Positions 1-8,401 of a DNA stretch of 64,000 bases are shown piece after piece. Every line of letters begins with the position of its first letter. Within the stretch, counting starts at the first letter, position 1. The notes below the pieces were generated by a model. That model made no database searches and had not been told where the DNA came from. It worked only from the letters and a program-made list of their open reading frames with translations. Origin of the DNA: CBDBLK01 sp965243145. Its GTDB lineage: Bacteria; Bdellovibrionota; Bacteriovoracia; Bacteriovoracales; Bacteriovoracaceae. The position numbers and the translations under genes were made by a program. The stretch is from contig CBDEUB010000002.1 in the NCBI GenBank assembly GCA_965243145.1, positions 682,001 through 746,000 on the forward strand, read 5' to 3'.

Positions 1-485
1 TTTCGTGACTTGATGGCCAAACAGGGATAAAAACCACAGTTTGGAGCAATCGTGATCGCATCTTCTAAATGTAATACTGCTAGAGGCATTTGCGGTAGAT
101 AGGCCAACATTGCGGCCCAAGATGCATAGGTTAATTTCAAGCGTTTAACAAAAAGGCCAGTGACCGCCATCGCTGTTGATGATAAAGTGGTGAAAATCAT
201 CGCTGACTTTTTATATAACTTAATATCAGGATCAAAAAGACTATCGTACGCTTCAACTGGATCAACATAAGTATAGGACTCTTCTATGGCATACCCTCTC
301 GCCTGGGCCACCGCCGACAAGGACTGGTTGAGGGGATCGATAAATTGCTTTTCCAACTGCACCAGCGTTCGCTGGGCCAATGTGGCCTGCTCTGACGGGG
401 CCTCTGATTGAGCAAAAACGGAAGCTGAACACAAGATGGCCAAAACGCTGACAGCATGAGTTACAAATTGTTTTAAAGCATGCAT
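1..485 (-). CDS. Exported protein of unknown function, C-terminus cut by window edge
   Basis: This frame is open from the ATG at 485 to the window edge, giving about 161 residues with no stop. The start is supported by a purine-rich AAAGGGAGAG a few bases upstream. Residues 1-25 form a Sec signal (hydrophobic VSVLAILCSASVFA) with a likely cleavage after VFA-Q. A Gln/Ala-rich stretch follows, then two hydrophobic segments near residues 94-112 and 121-135. I recognise no family. It is probably an envelope protein. The remaining C-terminus lies outside the window. Confidence 0.7.
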   Translation of the reverse strand, partial: MHALKQFVTHAVSVLAILCSASVFAQSEAPSEQATLAQRTLVQLEKQFIDPLNQSLSAVAQARGYAIEESYTYVDPVEAYDSLFDPDIKLYKKSAMIFTTLSSTAMAVTGLFVKRLKLTYASWAAMLAYLPQMPLAVLHLEDAITIAPNCGFYPCLAIKSR

Positions 486-669
486 GAATTACTCTCCCTT
501 TGGTTAAGATTTAGAGGTTTATAAATAAAATTCCAGTCAATTTCAACTTTGGCGCAAAAACTTTCCCGAATTAGACGACTCTTTGCAAAAATCTACAAAT
601 AACACAAGCATCTAATGCAAAGTAGCAAACTGAGGGCCAAACCAGGCCAAAACTGCCTCAAAACAATTT

Positions 670-698
670 TTGCATGTTGTCCTTGTCATTGTTATAAT
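670..698 (+). promoter_or_regulatory. Sigma-70-like promoter of the nuclease-like gene at 721
   Basis: A -35 TTGCAT (670-675), a 17-bp spacer and a perfect -10 TATAAT (693-698). Transcription would begin near 705. A G-rich ribosome site (GCGGGGGA) follows, 6 bases before the ATG at 721. Confidence 0.7.
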
Positions 699-720
699 CC
701 CAAAAAAGCGGGGGATTTTT

Positions 721-1383
721 ATGGCCAGCGAAAAACACAAAGACACGAAAAATATCTTGAGCGAAATTCGAGAAGACCAGCGCGAGTTTTGGAGAGGTAT
801 GCGCAAACTTGAAGAATCCCAGCGCAAAACCGAGGAATCTCAACGCAAAACCGAGGAATCTCGTCGCAAAACTGAAGAATCATTGCGTGAACTCAAAGAA
901 TTTGTGCTCAAGCTGGGCGGTGAGTTCAACCGCAAATGGGGCGACTTTATGGAAAACTTGATCGAGGGGGATTTAGTTTCCTTATTGCGAAGTTGGGGCC
1001 TCGAAATGATCGATGCCAAAATTCAACCCATCCCCAAAGTCGTGGTTCCCAGAGATGATGGAACCCAAAAATACGAACTCGACTTAATTGTCAAAAATGG
1101 TGATTATGCCATCGTAGTGGAAGTCAAGACCACGCTGACCATCCCTAAAATTGACGATTTCCTCGAAAAATTAAGCACACTCAAAGACGACCTTCCGGCC
1201 TATCAAGGCAAAACTGTTTATGCGTGTGTCGCCTACCTCAAAACCGACAAAGGCGAAGACAAGGAAGATAAAGTTCTTCCCTACTTGGAAGAAAACGGCC
1301 TCTTTGCCATCCGTGCTCCCGGTGGGCCAGCAAATATGGCCACCATCGAAAATTCAAAAAGTTTTATTCCCAAGAAATTTTAA
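721..1383 (+). CDS. Coiled-coil PD-(D/E)XK nuclease-like protein
   Basis: 220 residues. The N-terminal third (about residues 15-60) is a charged coiled coil made of 7-residue repeats (EESQRKT) encoded by a 21-bp tandem DNA repeat. The C-terminal part has a PD-(D/E)XK-like core: ELDLIV followed by VVEVKT, spaced as the catalytic Asp and the E-x-K of that fold. This architecture resembles DUF3782-type proteins. A nuclease activity is inferred from the fold and is not shown. The ATG at 721 was chosen because it follows the promoter and G-rich site; an upstream in-frame ATG at 670 overlaps the -35 box. A fragment of the same family lies at 8402-8524. Confidence 0.75.
   Translation: MASEKHKDTKNILSEIREDQREFWRGMRKLEESQRKTEESQRKTEESRRKTEESLRELKEFVLKLGGEFNRKWGDFMENLIEGDLVSLLRSWGLEMIDAKIQPIPKVVVPRDDGTQKYELDLIVKNGDYAIVVEVKTTLTIPKIDDFLEKLSTLKDDLPAYQGKTVYACVAYLKTDKGEDKEDKVLPYLEENGLFAIRAPGGPANMATIENSKSFIPKKF
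811..894 (+). repeat. 21-bp in-frame tandem repeat, four units
   Basis: Units begin at 811, 832, 853 and 874. The first three are nearly identical (GARGAATCYCADCGCAAAAC) and the fourth is degenerate. Each adds one heptad to the coiled coil of the host gene, so gain or loss of units would change coil length without shifting the frame. Confidence 0.9.
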
Positions 1384-1417
1384 AAACTGGTAACTGCTCA
1401 CACTTCAAGTCTAACTG

Positions 1418-1702
1418 TCATTGAGTTAGGCCAGAAATTGGTTTGAGATTAACTGTATCACACGAATAAGAACTCTGTCTTTTTTTATTGTCTTTGAGGC
1501 ATAGCAAAGTCAAAACGACTTCCTCAGTGCTTCCCTTTTTGCTCTTTTGGTTTTTGCCCAAAAACTGTTCAATCGTAATGGTATCACCACGAGAAAGTTT
1601 AATTTTAAGTTTGGGAATATCTTTTTTCTCTCCCAATTTCTCTATCGTTCCCAAAACACTTACTGAAAAGAAAAGCGCGGCCACAAGGCAAATTTTCATC
1701 AT
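1418..1702 (-). CDS. Small exported protein, unknown
   Basis: 94 residues beginning MMKICLVAALFFSVSVLG, a clear Sec signal. The mature part is Lys-rich with two Cys. The start at 1702 follows GGAGATAAA on the minus strand; the reading frame extends further upstream but that part overlaps the preceding gene. The ribosome site lies inside the last codons of the gene at 1704-2474, so the two are probably co-transcribed. No family recognised. Confidence 0.65.
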   Translation of the reverse strand: MMKICLVAALFFSVSVLGTIEKLGEKKDIPKLKIKLSRGDTITIEQFLGKNQKSKKGSTEEVVLTLLCLKDNKKRQSSYSCDTVNLKPISGLTQ

Positions 1703-1703
1703 T

Positions 1704-2474
1704 TTATCTCCTACTCCCTCTTGCAGGCCTGAACCATGATTCTTCAGGCATTGATAAGTGAGACTCACTCCGTTTAGTCGTCGCCCAAGCGGGGTCATCA
1801 GCTATCGCACAAATGGCCAACGAAGGACATCTATACCCATCATCCGTCTCAATGGCATCACACATAAGACGAACATCCCCTTCATATTCTCCTTCTTCGC
1901 AATATCCGGCCCCAACACACATTGGAGTTCTACCGCATGATCTGGATTTCGGATACACAATGGAGTTATTTAACCAAAAACATGAACTGAGGTTCTTACC
2001 GCGATTGGTGGCGGCAGCAACTTCGTCATCACTGGCCATCGGCGGAGTATTGGATACTGATGGTGGTACGGGTTGTGTTGAGAAGCGTGGTACCAAAGGC
2101 AAACCGGCCAACCTTCTCAGTTCTTCTTCATCTAAATAACATCCCAAACTTTGTCTACCACTTTTTAGATTCCTGGCATAGTTATCAATGTTCTGTGAAT
2201 AATTGAGAAAGATTTTTGCAAACTCTCGATCACAGGCCGGTTTGCTGTTTAGGCGTACCAGGTTGCATCTATGTTTCGTGCACACATCATGGATTTCATA
2301 ATAAGCTCCCCTCATTCCTGGAATATTGTCAACTGAATGTTGTAGTGATGTTTTTAATTTGGCCAGACATCCGACGACTTCATTTAAAATATAATTTGCA
2401 CTTAAATGGTTACATCTCGCTTGAGATTCAATAGGGATGAAAATGGCCAACAGTATAAAGGGAAAGTAACGCAC
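1704..2474 (-). CDS. Exported Cys-rich protein, unknown
   Basis: 256 residues starting with GTG, preceded by AAGGAG on the minus strand. It has an N-terminal signal (MRYFPFILLAIFIPIESQA) and more than a dozen Cys, dense in the C-terminal half (for example CGRTPMCVGAGYC), which suggests disulfides in the periplasm or outside the cell. A Pro-rich linker lies near residue 130. It heads a two-gene unit with the small exported gene downstream. No family recognised. Confidence 0.7.
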   Translation of the reverse strand: MRYFPFILLAIFIPIESQARCNHLSANYILNEVVGCLAKLKTSLQHSVDNIPGMRGAYYEIHDVCTKHRCNLVRLNSKPACDREFAKIFLNYSQNIDNYARNLKSGRQSLGCYLDEEELRRLAGLPLVPRFSTQPVPPSVSNTPPMASDDEVAAATNRGKNLSSCFWLNNSIVYPKSRSCGRTPMCVGAGYCEEGEYEGDVRLMCDAIETDDGYRCPSLAICAIADDPAWATTKRSESHLSMPEESWFRPARGSRR

Positions 2475-2657
2475 AAAGACTCCTTATTCAAAAAACTATT
2501 TAAAATAATTCTACGCAAAAAAACACCTATTCTAGTCGGCAATTTTTTCCTCTAGGCCCCTTGAAAGTGGAGACAAAACGGGAGATAAAACCCCACGAGA
2601 CTACGAAGAGGCAATCATGCGTCGCAATATAAAAGATGATGCAGCAAATTAAATGCC

Positions 2658-2945
2658 ATGAAGTTTGAATGGAATGAAGAGAAAAATAAACAAAATATCC
2701 TGAAACATGGCATCTCTTTTGAAGAAGCTCAAACTGTTTTTTATAATGACAACTCTGTGGTTTTTGACGACCTCGAACACTCTGACGATGAGGAGAGATT
2801 TCTTATTGTAGGTTTTAGTTTTAAAGGAAACCTCCTTTTGGTATCGTTTTGTGAACGCCATAGTGGAAATACAATTAGAATTATCTCATCGAGAGGCCTT
2901 TCTTCCAAAGAGGTCTCGAAATTCACAAAAAGGTGGTTGAAATGA
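2658..2945 (+). CDS. brnT: BrnT-family ribonuclease toxin
   Basis: 95 residues starting MKFEWNEEKNKQNILKHGIS, the typical start of the BrnT (DUF497) RelE-like RNases: a W/D-x2-K-x2-x-N-x2-KHG-x-S/V-F-E-E-A segment, a later R-x-I-S-x-R block and family-typical length. BrnT toxins cleave mRNA and are neutralised by the gene that follows. The stop overlaps the antitoxin ATG (ATGA), so the two are translationally coupled. Confidence 0.85.
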   Translation: MKFEWNEEKNKQNILKHGISFEEAQTVFYNDNSVVFDDLEHSDDEERFLIVGFSFKGNLLLVSFCERHSGNTIRIISSRGLSSKEVSKFTKRWLK

Positions 2946-3166
2946 AAAAAGAATATGATTTTGACAAAATGAAAGGGCGTAAAAATCCATACGCCAAAAA
3001 ACTCAAAAAACAGATCACTATCAGATTGGACGAGTACATTCTCGAATACTTTAAAAAAATGGCCTCTGAAAATGAAATGTCCTGCCAATCACTCATCAAC
3101 CTGTATTTAAAAGAATGTGTTGTCTCACGAAAAAGATTGCAAAGAAAATGGATCAAAGTAAGCTAG
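2942..3166 (+). CDS. brnA: BrnA-like antitoxin with ribbon-helix-helix DNA-binding domain
   Basis: 74 residues. The segment KKQITIRLDEYILEYFKK matches the beta-strand and first helix of CopG/ribbon-helix-helix regulators, which bind toxin and repress their own promoter. The ATG at 2942 overlaps the toxin stop (ATGA) and follows AGGTGG; a GTG 9 bases upstream is possible. It ends 7 bp before the biotin carboxylase gene, so the metabolic operon may be partly read from the module's promoter. Confidence 0.8.
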   Translation: MKKEYDFDKMKGRKNPYAKKLKKQITIRLDEYILEYFKKMASENEMSCQSLINLYLKECVVSRKRLQRKWIKVS

Positions 3167-3173
3167 TCACGAC

Positions 3174-4673
3174 ATGCCCCAGCTAAAACGCATCCTGATT
3201 GCCAATCGCGGAGAAATTGCCGTGCGGATTGCCCGCACTTGCCGGCAAATGGGCATCCAGAGCGTGGGCCTCTATACCGAGTCCGAACGGGACTTGCCCC
3301 ACGCCTCCAGCACCGATTTTAGCGTCTGCCTGGAGGGGGATTCCCTGGCGCAAACCTACCTCAACATCCCCCGATTGGTGGAAATCGCCGTGCAATACCG
3401 CGCCGATGCCGTCCACCCCGGATACGGTTTCCTCTCGGAAAATGCCGACTTTGCCCATGCCCTGGAAAAGGCGGGGGTGCGCTTTATTGGCCCCCCAGTG
3501 AGCGCCATTCAAACCATGGGGGACAAAGTCGCCTCTAAAAAAGCGCTGGAGGGCATAGTGCCGATCATTCCCGGTTACCACGGGGATGCGCAAGATGCCG
3601 CCCACTTGCTTAAAGAGGCGCACAAAATCGGTTTTCCGGTGTTGATTAAGGCCGCGGCCGGAGGCGGTGGTAAAGGGATGCGCGTCGTCTCTCGGGCCGA
3701 GGAGTTTGGCGAGGCCCTGGCGGCGGCCCAACGGGAGGCCACTGCCGCCTTCGGCGACCGGCGGGTTCTGTTGGAAAAGTGGCTCACCCATCCGCGCCAC
3801 ATTGAAATCCAACTGATCAGCGATGCCCACGGCAACCACTACCACTTGTTTGAACGGGAGTGCTCCATTCAACGGCGCTATCAAAAAATTGTCGAGGAAT
3901 CCCCTGCCCCGCGCCTGACGGCCAAACTGCGCCGCCAGCTGGCCACCAGTGCTCTGCGCATCGCCGAGCGCATCGGTTACACTGGGGCCGGAACGGTGGA
4001 ATTTATCCTGGATCAAAACGGAAACTATTACTTTTTGGAGATGAACACCCGCCTGCAAGTCGAACACCCGGTCAGCGAAATGGTGACAGGGGTGGATTTG
4101 GTGGAGCTGCAAATTCTGGCGGCACAGAGAGAGCGCTTTGCCTTCAAACAGGCCGATTTGCGCCAAAGGGGCCATTCACTCGAAGTGAGAATTTACGCCG
4201 AAAACCCGGATCGCCAATTCCTCCCCACCTCTGGCCGCATCGACTATCTGGGCGACTGGGCCACACTCAATGCCCTGGGGGCGCGCCTGGACAGCGGATA
4301 CCGCTCGGGCAATCAAGTGGGCATCGACTTCGATCCCATGTTGGCCAAATTAATCGTCCACGCCCCGGATCGCTCTCAGGCGATCGGCAAAATGCGCGCT
4401 TGTCTGGGCGAGTTGCCCATCTTTGGCATGCCAACTAACCGCGACTACCTGGATCGCATCCTCGCCCATCCCGCCTTTGTCCGGGGAGACACCGACACCC
4501 ACTTTGTGGCCACCCACCAAAAAGACTTGGGGCCACGGGTTCCCAGCACACTGGAACGGGCGGCGGCGGCGGCGGCCTATATGCTGGCCCAGCCAAGGCC
4601 CCATACTGCGGCACATGTAGCGGCGAGAACCCCTGGCCCGTGGGAGGCCCTATCCCGCTTTAGGAATGTTTGA
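3174..4673 (+). CDS. Biotin carboxylase subunit, 3-methylcrotonyl-CoA carboxylase alpha-like
   Basis: 499 residues. It carries the biotin-carboxylase N-domain (KRILIANRGEIAVRIARTC), the ATP-grasp Gly loop (KAAAGGGGKGMR near residue 160), and the substrate/biotin region (MNTRLQVEHPVSE near residue 285). It charges biotin with bicarbonate using ATP. The next genes are a separate biotin carrier and HMG-CoA lyase, which points to leucine degradation. In most methylcrotonyl-CoA carboxylases the carboxylase and carrier are one alpha chain of about 670 residues; here the two ORFs sum to 673. No carboxyltransferase subunit is in the window. No strong ribosome site precedes the ATG. Confidence 0.9.
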   Translation: MPQLKRILIANRGEIAVRIARTCRQMGIQSVGLYTESERDLPHASSTDFSVCLEGDSLAQTYLNIPRLVEIAVQYRADAVHPGYGFLSENADFAHALEKAGVRFIGPPVSAIQTMGDKVASKKALEGIVPIIPGYHGDAQDAAHLLKEAHKIGFPVLIKAAAGGGGKGMRVVSRAEEFGEALAAAQREATAAFGDRRVLLEKWLTHPRHIEIQLISDAHGNHYHLFERECSIQRRYQKIVEESPAPRLTAKLRRQLATSALRIAERIGYTGAGTVEFILDQNGNYYFLEMNTRLQVEHPVSEMVTGVDLVELQILAAQRERFAFKQADLRQRGHSLEVRIYAENPDRQFLPTSGRIDYLGDWATLNALGARLDSGYRSGNQVGIDFDPMLAKLIVHAPDRSQAIGKMRACLGELPIFGMPTNRDYLDRILAHPAFVRGDTDTHFVATHQKDLGPRVPSTLERAAAAAAYMLAQPRPHTAAHVAARTPGPWEALSRFRNV

Positions 4674-5197
4674 TGGATCATAAACTCAATATCGACGGCC
4701 AAATCCAATGCCTGCACAACTTCCACCATGACGGCGAAGAGGTGTCTTTTGAGCTGGATGGCCAAACTTTTCACTTTCGCTGTGTCCATCGCCACTCCCA
4801 TGGCCTGGTTTTGGAGTGCTTGCGGGAAGTGAGCGAAATGGAAGTCGGCCAGAGATTGCACATTCCCTCGGCCCATCACTCTGATCGGGGGGAATTTTTG
4901 GTGGGGAATCGTAACATCGAAGTCACTTCTCCGAGAGCGGCGCAAACTGCTGCCCATGCCGGAGGTGCGGCCCACGAAAATGACGGCCTGGTGGCCCCCA
5001 TGCCGGGCAAGATTTTAAAAATCATGGTGAGCGAGGGAGAGCGGGTGGAACGAGGGGCCTCCCTGTTGGCCATGGAGGCGATGAAAATGGAACATACCCT
5101 CAAAGCGCCGTGTGCGGGCAAGATCAAAAAAGTTTTTTTTCAAGTGGGTGAACAAGTTGAGGCGGGGGTGGCCCTGTTGGAATTGGAGGAGGCGTGA
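4673..5197 (+). CDS. Biotin carrier (BT + biotinyl domain) of acyl-CoA carboxylase
   Basis: 174 residues. The C-terminal 75 residues are a biotinyl domain with the biotinylation motif EAMKMEH near residue 138. The first 90 residues look like the BT linker that joins carboxylase and carrier in acyl-CoA carboxylase alpha chains. The ATG overlaps the stop of the preceding gene (TGATG), so translation is coupled by stop and restart. The downstream lyase overlaps by 4 bp. This is best read as the second half of a split alpha subunit. Confidence 0.88.
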   Translation: MDHKLNIDGQIQCLHNFHHDGEEVSFELDGQTFHFRCVHRHSHGLVLECLREVSEMEVGQRLHIPSAHHSDRGEFLVGNRNIEVTSPRAAQTAAHAGGAAHENDGLVAPMPGKILKIMVSEGERVERGASLLAMEAMKMEHTLKAPCAGKIKKVFFQVGEQVEAGVALLELEEA

Positions 5198-6108
5198 GCA
5201 TCGCTCAACACTGGCCCAAGCGGGTTTGGATCACCGAAGTAGGGCCGCGCGACGGCCTACAAAACGAAACCGCCGCGATCCCCACCCGGGCAAAAGTGGA
5301 ATTGATCACCCGCTTGCACCAGGCGGGCCTGGCACGCATTGAGGCCACCAGTTTTGTCCGCCCTGATCGCATCCCCCAGTTACAGGATGCCGATCAACTC
5401 TTCCCCCAGGTGCGTGAACTTGCCTGCGAGTTGCCCTGTTTGGTTCCCAATACTCAAGGCATGATCCGCGCCCAGCAGGTGGGGGCCAAAGAAATTGCCG
5501 TCTTTATCGCCACCAGCGATGCCTTCAACCAAAAAAATTCCAACACCACAATGGAAGGGGGACTCGCTCAACTCGATCCGGTGATCAGCGAAGCGGCCAA
5601 TGCCGGCATCAAAGTGCGGGGTTATATCAGCACCGCTTTTGGTTGCCCCTACCAGGGCAACACTTCCACCGAACACCTCTTGCAAATTGCCGAATTTTAT
5701 CTCTCCCGTGGCGTCTACCAAGTGGCCCTGGGGGACACCATCGGGTGCGCTACTCCTGGCCAGGTCGACCGCGTTCTCTCCGCTTGGAAAGAAAACTTTG
5801 ATCTGGCCAACTTGGCCCTGCACTTTCACGACACCCGGGGCATGGCCTTGGCCAATGTCATGGTGGGACTGGAGCACGGAGTGTGCCACTACGACAGTTC
5901 GGTGGCCGGACTTGGAGGATGCCCTTACGCTCGCGGGGCCAGTGGCAATTTGGCCACTGAGGAGTTGATTCATTTACTCCACTCCCTAGGGATAGAAACC
6001 GGCATCGATTGGCCCCAACTGCTGGAAGTGGGCACATGGATCGCCAATATTCTTAAACTTTCTTGCAACAGCAAATTGCTCCAGGCCCACTTGCGCTCAA
6101 AAAACTAA
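5194..6108 (+). CDS. mvaB: Hydroxymethylglutaryl-CoA lyase
   Basis: 304 residues, usual family length. It shows the start motif TEVGPRDGLQNE (metal and substrate binding in the TIM barrel) and the HMG-CoA lyase signature GGCPYARGASGNLATE with the catalytic Cys near residue 238. It splits HMG-CoA to acetoacetate and acetyl-CoA, the last step of leucine breakdown. The GTG start overlaps the carrier stop (GTGA). It ends an overlapping three-gene operon. Confidence 0.93.
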   Translation: MSIAQHWPKRVWITEVGPRDGLQNETAAIPTRAKVELITRLHQAGLARIEATSFVRPDRIPQLQDADQLFPQVRELACELPCLVPNTQGMIRAQQVGAKEIAVFIATSDAFNQKNSNTTMEGGLAQLDPVISEAANAGIKVRGYISTAFGCPYQGNTSTEHLLQIAEFYLSRGVYQVALGDTIGCATPGQVDRVLSAWKENFDLANLALHFHDTRGMALANVMVGLEHGVCHYDSSVAGLGGCPYARGASGNLATEELIHLLHSLGIETGIDWPQLLEVGTWIANILKLSCNSKLLQAHLRSKN

Positions 6109-6201
6109 AGCAATTTCCTTTTTGTAGAGTTTCCTTGACAGGGCCTCTCTCACTATTTGAAAATTTAAGGGCGACAATGAGTAGCTAACAGGATTTGGTG
6201 C

Positions 6202-6588
6202 ATGCATTGGACAAATTTTTTAGCACTCGCTTTACCCGCCTGCACCTCGTTGACATTTCACAGTCGCGGATTGATTCCCCTCTCGGTGGGGCCACTGGAA
6301 AAACACGAAACGCCGGTTGAAGTGCGGGGAATTAAACAGTTCTATTTGTGGGGCCTAGTCGGCCCCGATTCACTCGTGGAAATGGATCGGGAATTGGCCA
6401 ATGCCGGAATCGCCTCGGCGGCCGGGGTGAAAGTGCACTACCACTCCACCTTTGAGTCCCTGTGGAAAAGCTGGATCAGTCTGGGAATGTACTTGCCCAC
6501 GCCCTACAAAATTAGCGCCTTCAGCGATCAATCTGGGCACATTCCCTTTTTAAAGCGGGAATTTCCTGCTTTGGGGATCACTGAATGA
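6202..6588 (+). CDS. Bor/Iss-like exported protein
   Basis: 128 residues with an N-terminal hydrophobic signal (FLALALPACTSLTF); the Cys in LPACT could be a lipobox. The body follows the Bor/Iss layout: hydrophobic strands around FYLWGLVG, a central linker, then SWISLGMYLPTPYKISAF near the end, where Bor has FITLGIYTPLEARVYC. Bor-type proteins are outer-membrane lipoproteins. The assignment rests on this pattern and is tentative. It overlaps the next gene by 4 bp. A TTGACA at 6135-6140 upstream may be a -35 box. Confidence 0.65.
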   Translation: MHWTNFLALALPACTSLTFHSRGLIPLSVGPLEKHETPVEVRGIKQFYLWGLVGPDSLVEMDRELANAGIASAAGVKVHYHSTFESLWKSWISLGMYLPTPYKISAFSDQSGHIPFLKREFPALGITE

Positions 6589-6998
6589 GGGCCTGGCATT
6601 CCACCTTGTTGATCGCCAGTGGAGGACTACTGAGCAATTGCAGCGGACATGTGATCGTCCACCACCGCGGTTGCACCGGAAACGCCCAATGGGCCATAGA
6701 CCGGATCGACTACCGCCCCAACTTTGCCATCACACGCTCCCTCTCTTCCACTTGGGGAGCGCCCACCACGGCCTACCTGTCCCAAATTTTAGAACAAAAC
6801 GATATGGACTGCGCAGAGTTGAGACAAGTTAAAGTGGGCGTTGGAAGAACTTGGCGGGATGTCTTGGCCAGTGCCATTCCCTTTTATGGCCGCCACACCA
6901 TAACGGTGGAGGGCATCTCCGATGCGCCGACGGCGGCCAGCGAACAGGAAAATGGCGAAGAAGAAGAAGACGAGGACGACGAAGAGGAGGATTTTTAA
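6585..6998 (+). CDS. Putative lipoprotein with acidic C-terminal tail
   Basis: 137 residues. The N-terminus LLIASGGLLSNC reads as a lipobox with modified Cys at 19. The body has two further Cys and no known domain. The last 17 residues are almost only Glu and Asp (EEEEDEDDEEEDF). The start ATG overlaps the stop of the Bor-like gene, so the pair is an operon ended by the hairpin at 7067-7089. Confidence 0.65.
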   Translation: MRAWHSTLLIASGGLLSNCSGHVIVHHRGCTGNAQWAIDRIDYRPNFAITRSLSSTWGAPTTAYLSQILEQNDMDCAELRQVKVGVGRTWRDVLASAIPFYGRHTITVEGISDAPTAASEQENGEEEEDEDDEEEDF

Positions 6999-7066
6999 AG
7001 TTTTACATATTCCACCGAGGAGCTGGTGGTTCCATGGAAGGGCGGTTTTCAAGGATGACAACACTG

Positions 7067-7089
7067 GGGCCAGAAAGGCCCTTTTTTTA
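7067..7089 (+). terminator. Rho-independent terminator after the Bor-like operon
   Basis: GGGCC, loop AGAAA, GGCCC, then seven T residues. It lies 69 bp after the acidic-tail lipoprotein stop. Confidence 0.8.
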
Positions 7090-7100
7090 TTGCACTGTCA

Positions 7101-7219
7101 GTGCTCACACTTCAGGCCATCTTGTGAGTCAGCTTCACCATCGCTCCTTGCGATGTGCTATTAGCACACCTCAGTCGCTCTGTCTCGCTTCCCCCCAATC
7201 TGACCTAAATTGCGAGCAC
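7101..7219. repeat. Structured intergenic repeat, copy A (119 bp)
   Basis: The ends are inverted repeats (GTGCTCACA at 7101, TGCGAGCAC ending 7219). Inside is a 6-bp hairpin TGTGCT-att-AGCACA at 7154-7168. The left flank CACTTCAGGCCATCTTGTG and the right flank CTCAGTCGCTCTGTCTCGCT recur at 20408-20595. It lies between convergent transcription units. It encodes no convincing protein and resembles a REP/MITE-like non-autonomous element. Confidence 0.85.
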
Positions 7220-7237
7220 TTCAGTCCATAGCTTTTA

Positions 7238-8305
7238 TCATAATTTTGGAAGTGAACTGCGAAACAAACTTTTGGCAAGGGAAGCACACTGCCCGAAGGG
7301 CCGCCGTGAGGCCTTAAACGCCACTTCCAAGGCCTTAAAAAACCAATGCATAACAAAAATCGCGCCGGGAATTAAAATGGCCAATCCCGCGGCAGCGTAA
7401 AGCACGGACTTGGAGAGAATGGCCCACTCATTATAAGCATGGGGAATATCACTTTCCTGCAAAGAATAAAATAAAGCAATATTCCTGAGAGACGCATTAA
7501 AAATTTCATTGAAGTAAAATTTGACCTCCCAGGGCCAAGTTTGGGGATCGGCAATCTCGTCCAGGCCCCGGGCGGTGAAGAGGGATGCCAGTGTGGCCTC
7601 GGAGGCCCTCACTTCGACCAAACTTACCAGGACGAGGCCCACCATATTCAGCACTCTTGCCTCCCACTCTTCCAATGCCTCTCCCGCCTCCCTCTTTTCC
7701 AGCAAGTGGATCAACCAGGATGGGGGTTCGGGCAGCATGGAGTAAAATTCAACGGAGTCGGTGACTAAATCGCGCACATGCTGCAATTCGTGTCGGCCCA
7801 CGATGTTGCCACCTCTGGTAGTCATGAGAAAAATTGCCCTCGCATCTGGGCCAAATTGATTCCAAGAGATGACCACTCCACCCGCTTTCCATTTCTCTTG
7901 CAAGTGGGCATCAATAAAAACGGGGACACCATGGGCCTGCAACTCCCCAAAGATGTCGTCAAAGGCACTCCCGTAAATGGGATTGCGGGGAGGGGCGAGC
8001 ACCCGTATGGCCTCGATGGCGTCCGCTTTTGGTGATCGTAGGCCTTCTATCCGCTCATAGCGGCCCCGCCCCCCGTTGGCCTCCAACTCCCCCCTGGCGG
8101 CCCGGGTTTCGGGAGAGACTTGTTCGGCGTTCAAAACGATGATGTGCACTTTGGAGGGAGAGGAGGAAGAGACGAACCTCGACCAGAAATCGTGTTTTCT
8201 CTCCGCACCCGAGTCCGGCATTAAGGCAATGCTCTGGGCGAAGGCCAGTTGAAAGCAGGCCACATAAACAGTGCCGGCAGCGAACCATTTTTTAATATTT
8301 TTCAC
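7238..8305 (-). CDS. Exported membrane-anchored protein with HExxH metalloprotease-like motif
   Basis: 355 residues with a Sec signal (VYVACFQLAFAQ) ending near residue 24. Near residue 176 is RHELQHVRD, a HExxH zincin motif, and the gluzincin-like Glu could be one of several downstream. A single transmembrane segment (AGLAILIPGAIFVMHWFF) lies near residue 315, followed by a short basic tail. The mature part would be periplasmic. The start GTG has no Shine-Dalgarno but sits 8 bp after a -10 box. Peptidase function is inferred from the motif only. Confidence 0.65.
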   Translation of the reverse strand: MKNIKKWFAAGTVYVACFQLAFAQSIALMPDSGAERKHDFWSRFVSSSSPSKVHIIVLNAEQVSPETRAARGELEANGGRGRYERIEGLRSPKADAIEAIRVLAPPRNPIYGSAFDDIFGELQAHGVPVFIDAHLQEKWKAGGVVISWNQFGPDARAIFLMTTRGGNIVGRHELQHVRDLVTDSVEFYSMLPEPPSWLIHLLEKREAGEALEEWEARVLNMVGLVLVSLVEVRASEATLASLFTARGLDEIADPQTWPWEVKFYFNEIFNASLRNIALFYSLQESDIPHAYNEWAILSKSVLYAAAGLAILIPGAIFVMHWFFKALEVAFKASRRPFGQCASLAKSLFRSSLPKL

Positions 8306-8313
8306 TGGGTGCT

Positions 8314-8342
8314 TTTATACAAAAAATCAAATCCAATGCCAA
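8314..8342 (-). promoter_or_regulatory. Promoter of the HExxH gene, probably leaderless
   Basis: On the minus strand: TTGGCA (8342-8337), 17-bp spacer, TATAAA (8319-8314). Only 8 bases separate the -10 box from the GTG at 8305, so the RNA would begin at or next to the start codon. Confidence 0.6.
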
Positions 8343-8401
8343 TAAATGGTAAAAAATGTCCCAATTGGCGACTTTTTTGCCTCACAACTATGACCCACAC
8401 G

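Noticed and set aside
2540..2657. Possible small ORF ending DYEEAIMRRNIKDDAAN just before brnT
   Set aside because: Only about 30 codons remain open, with no start signal or partner; could be a gene remnant but cannot be supported.
3183..4175. Minus-strand ORF of 330 codons opposite the biotin carboxylase
   Set aside because: Antisense shadow of a highly conserved enzyme gene.
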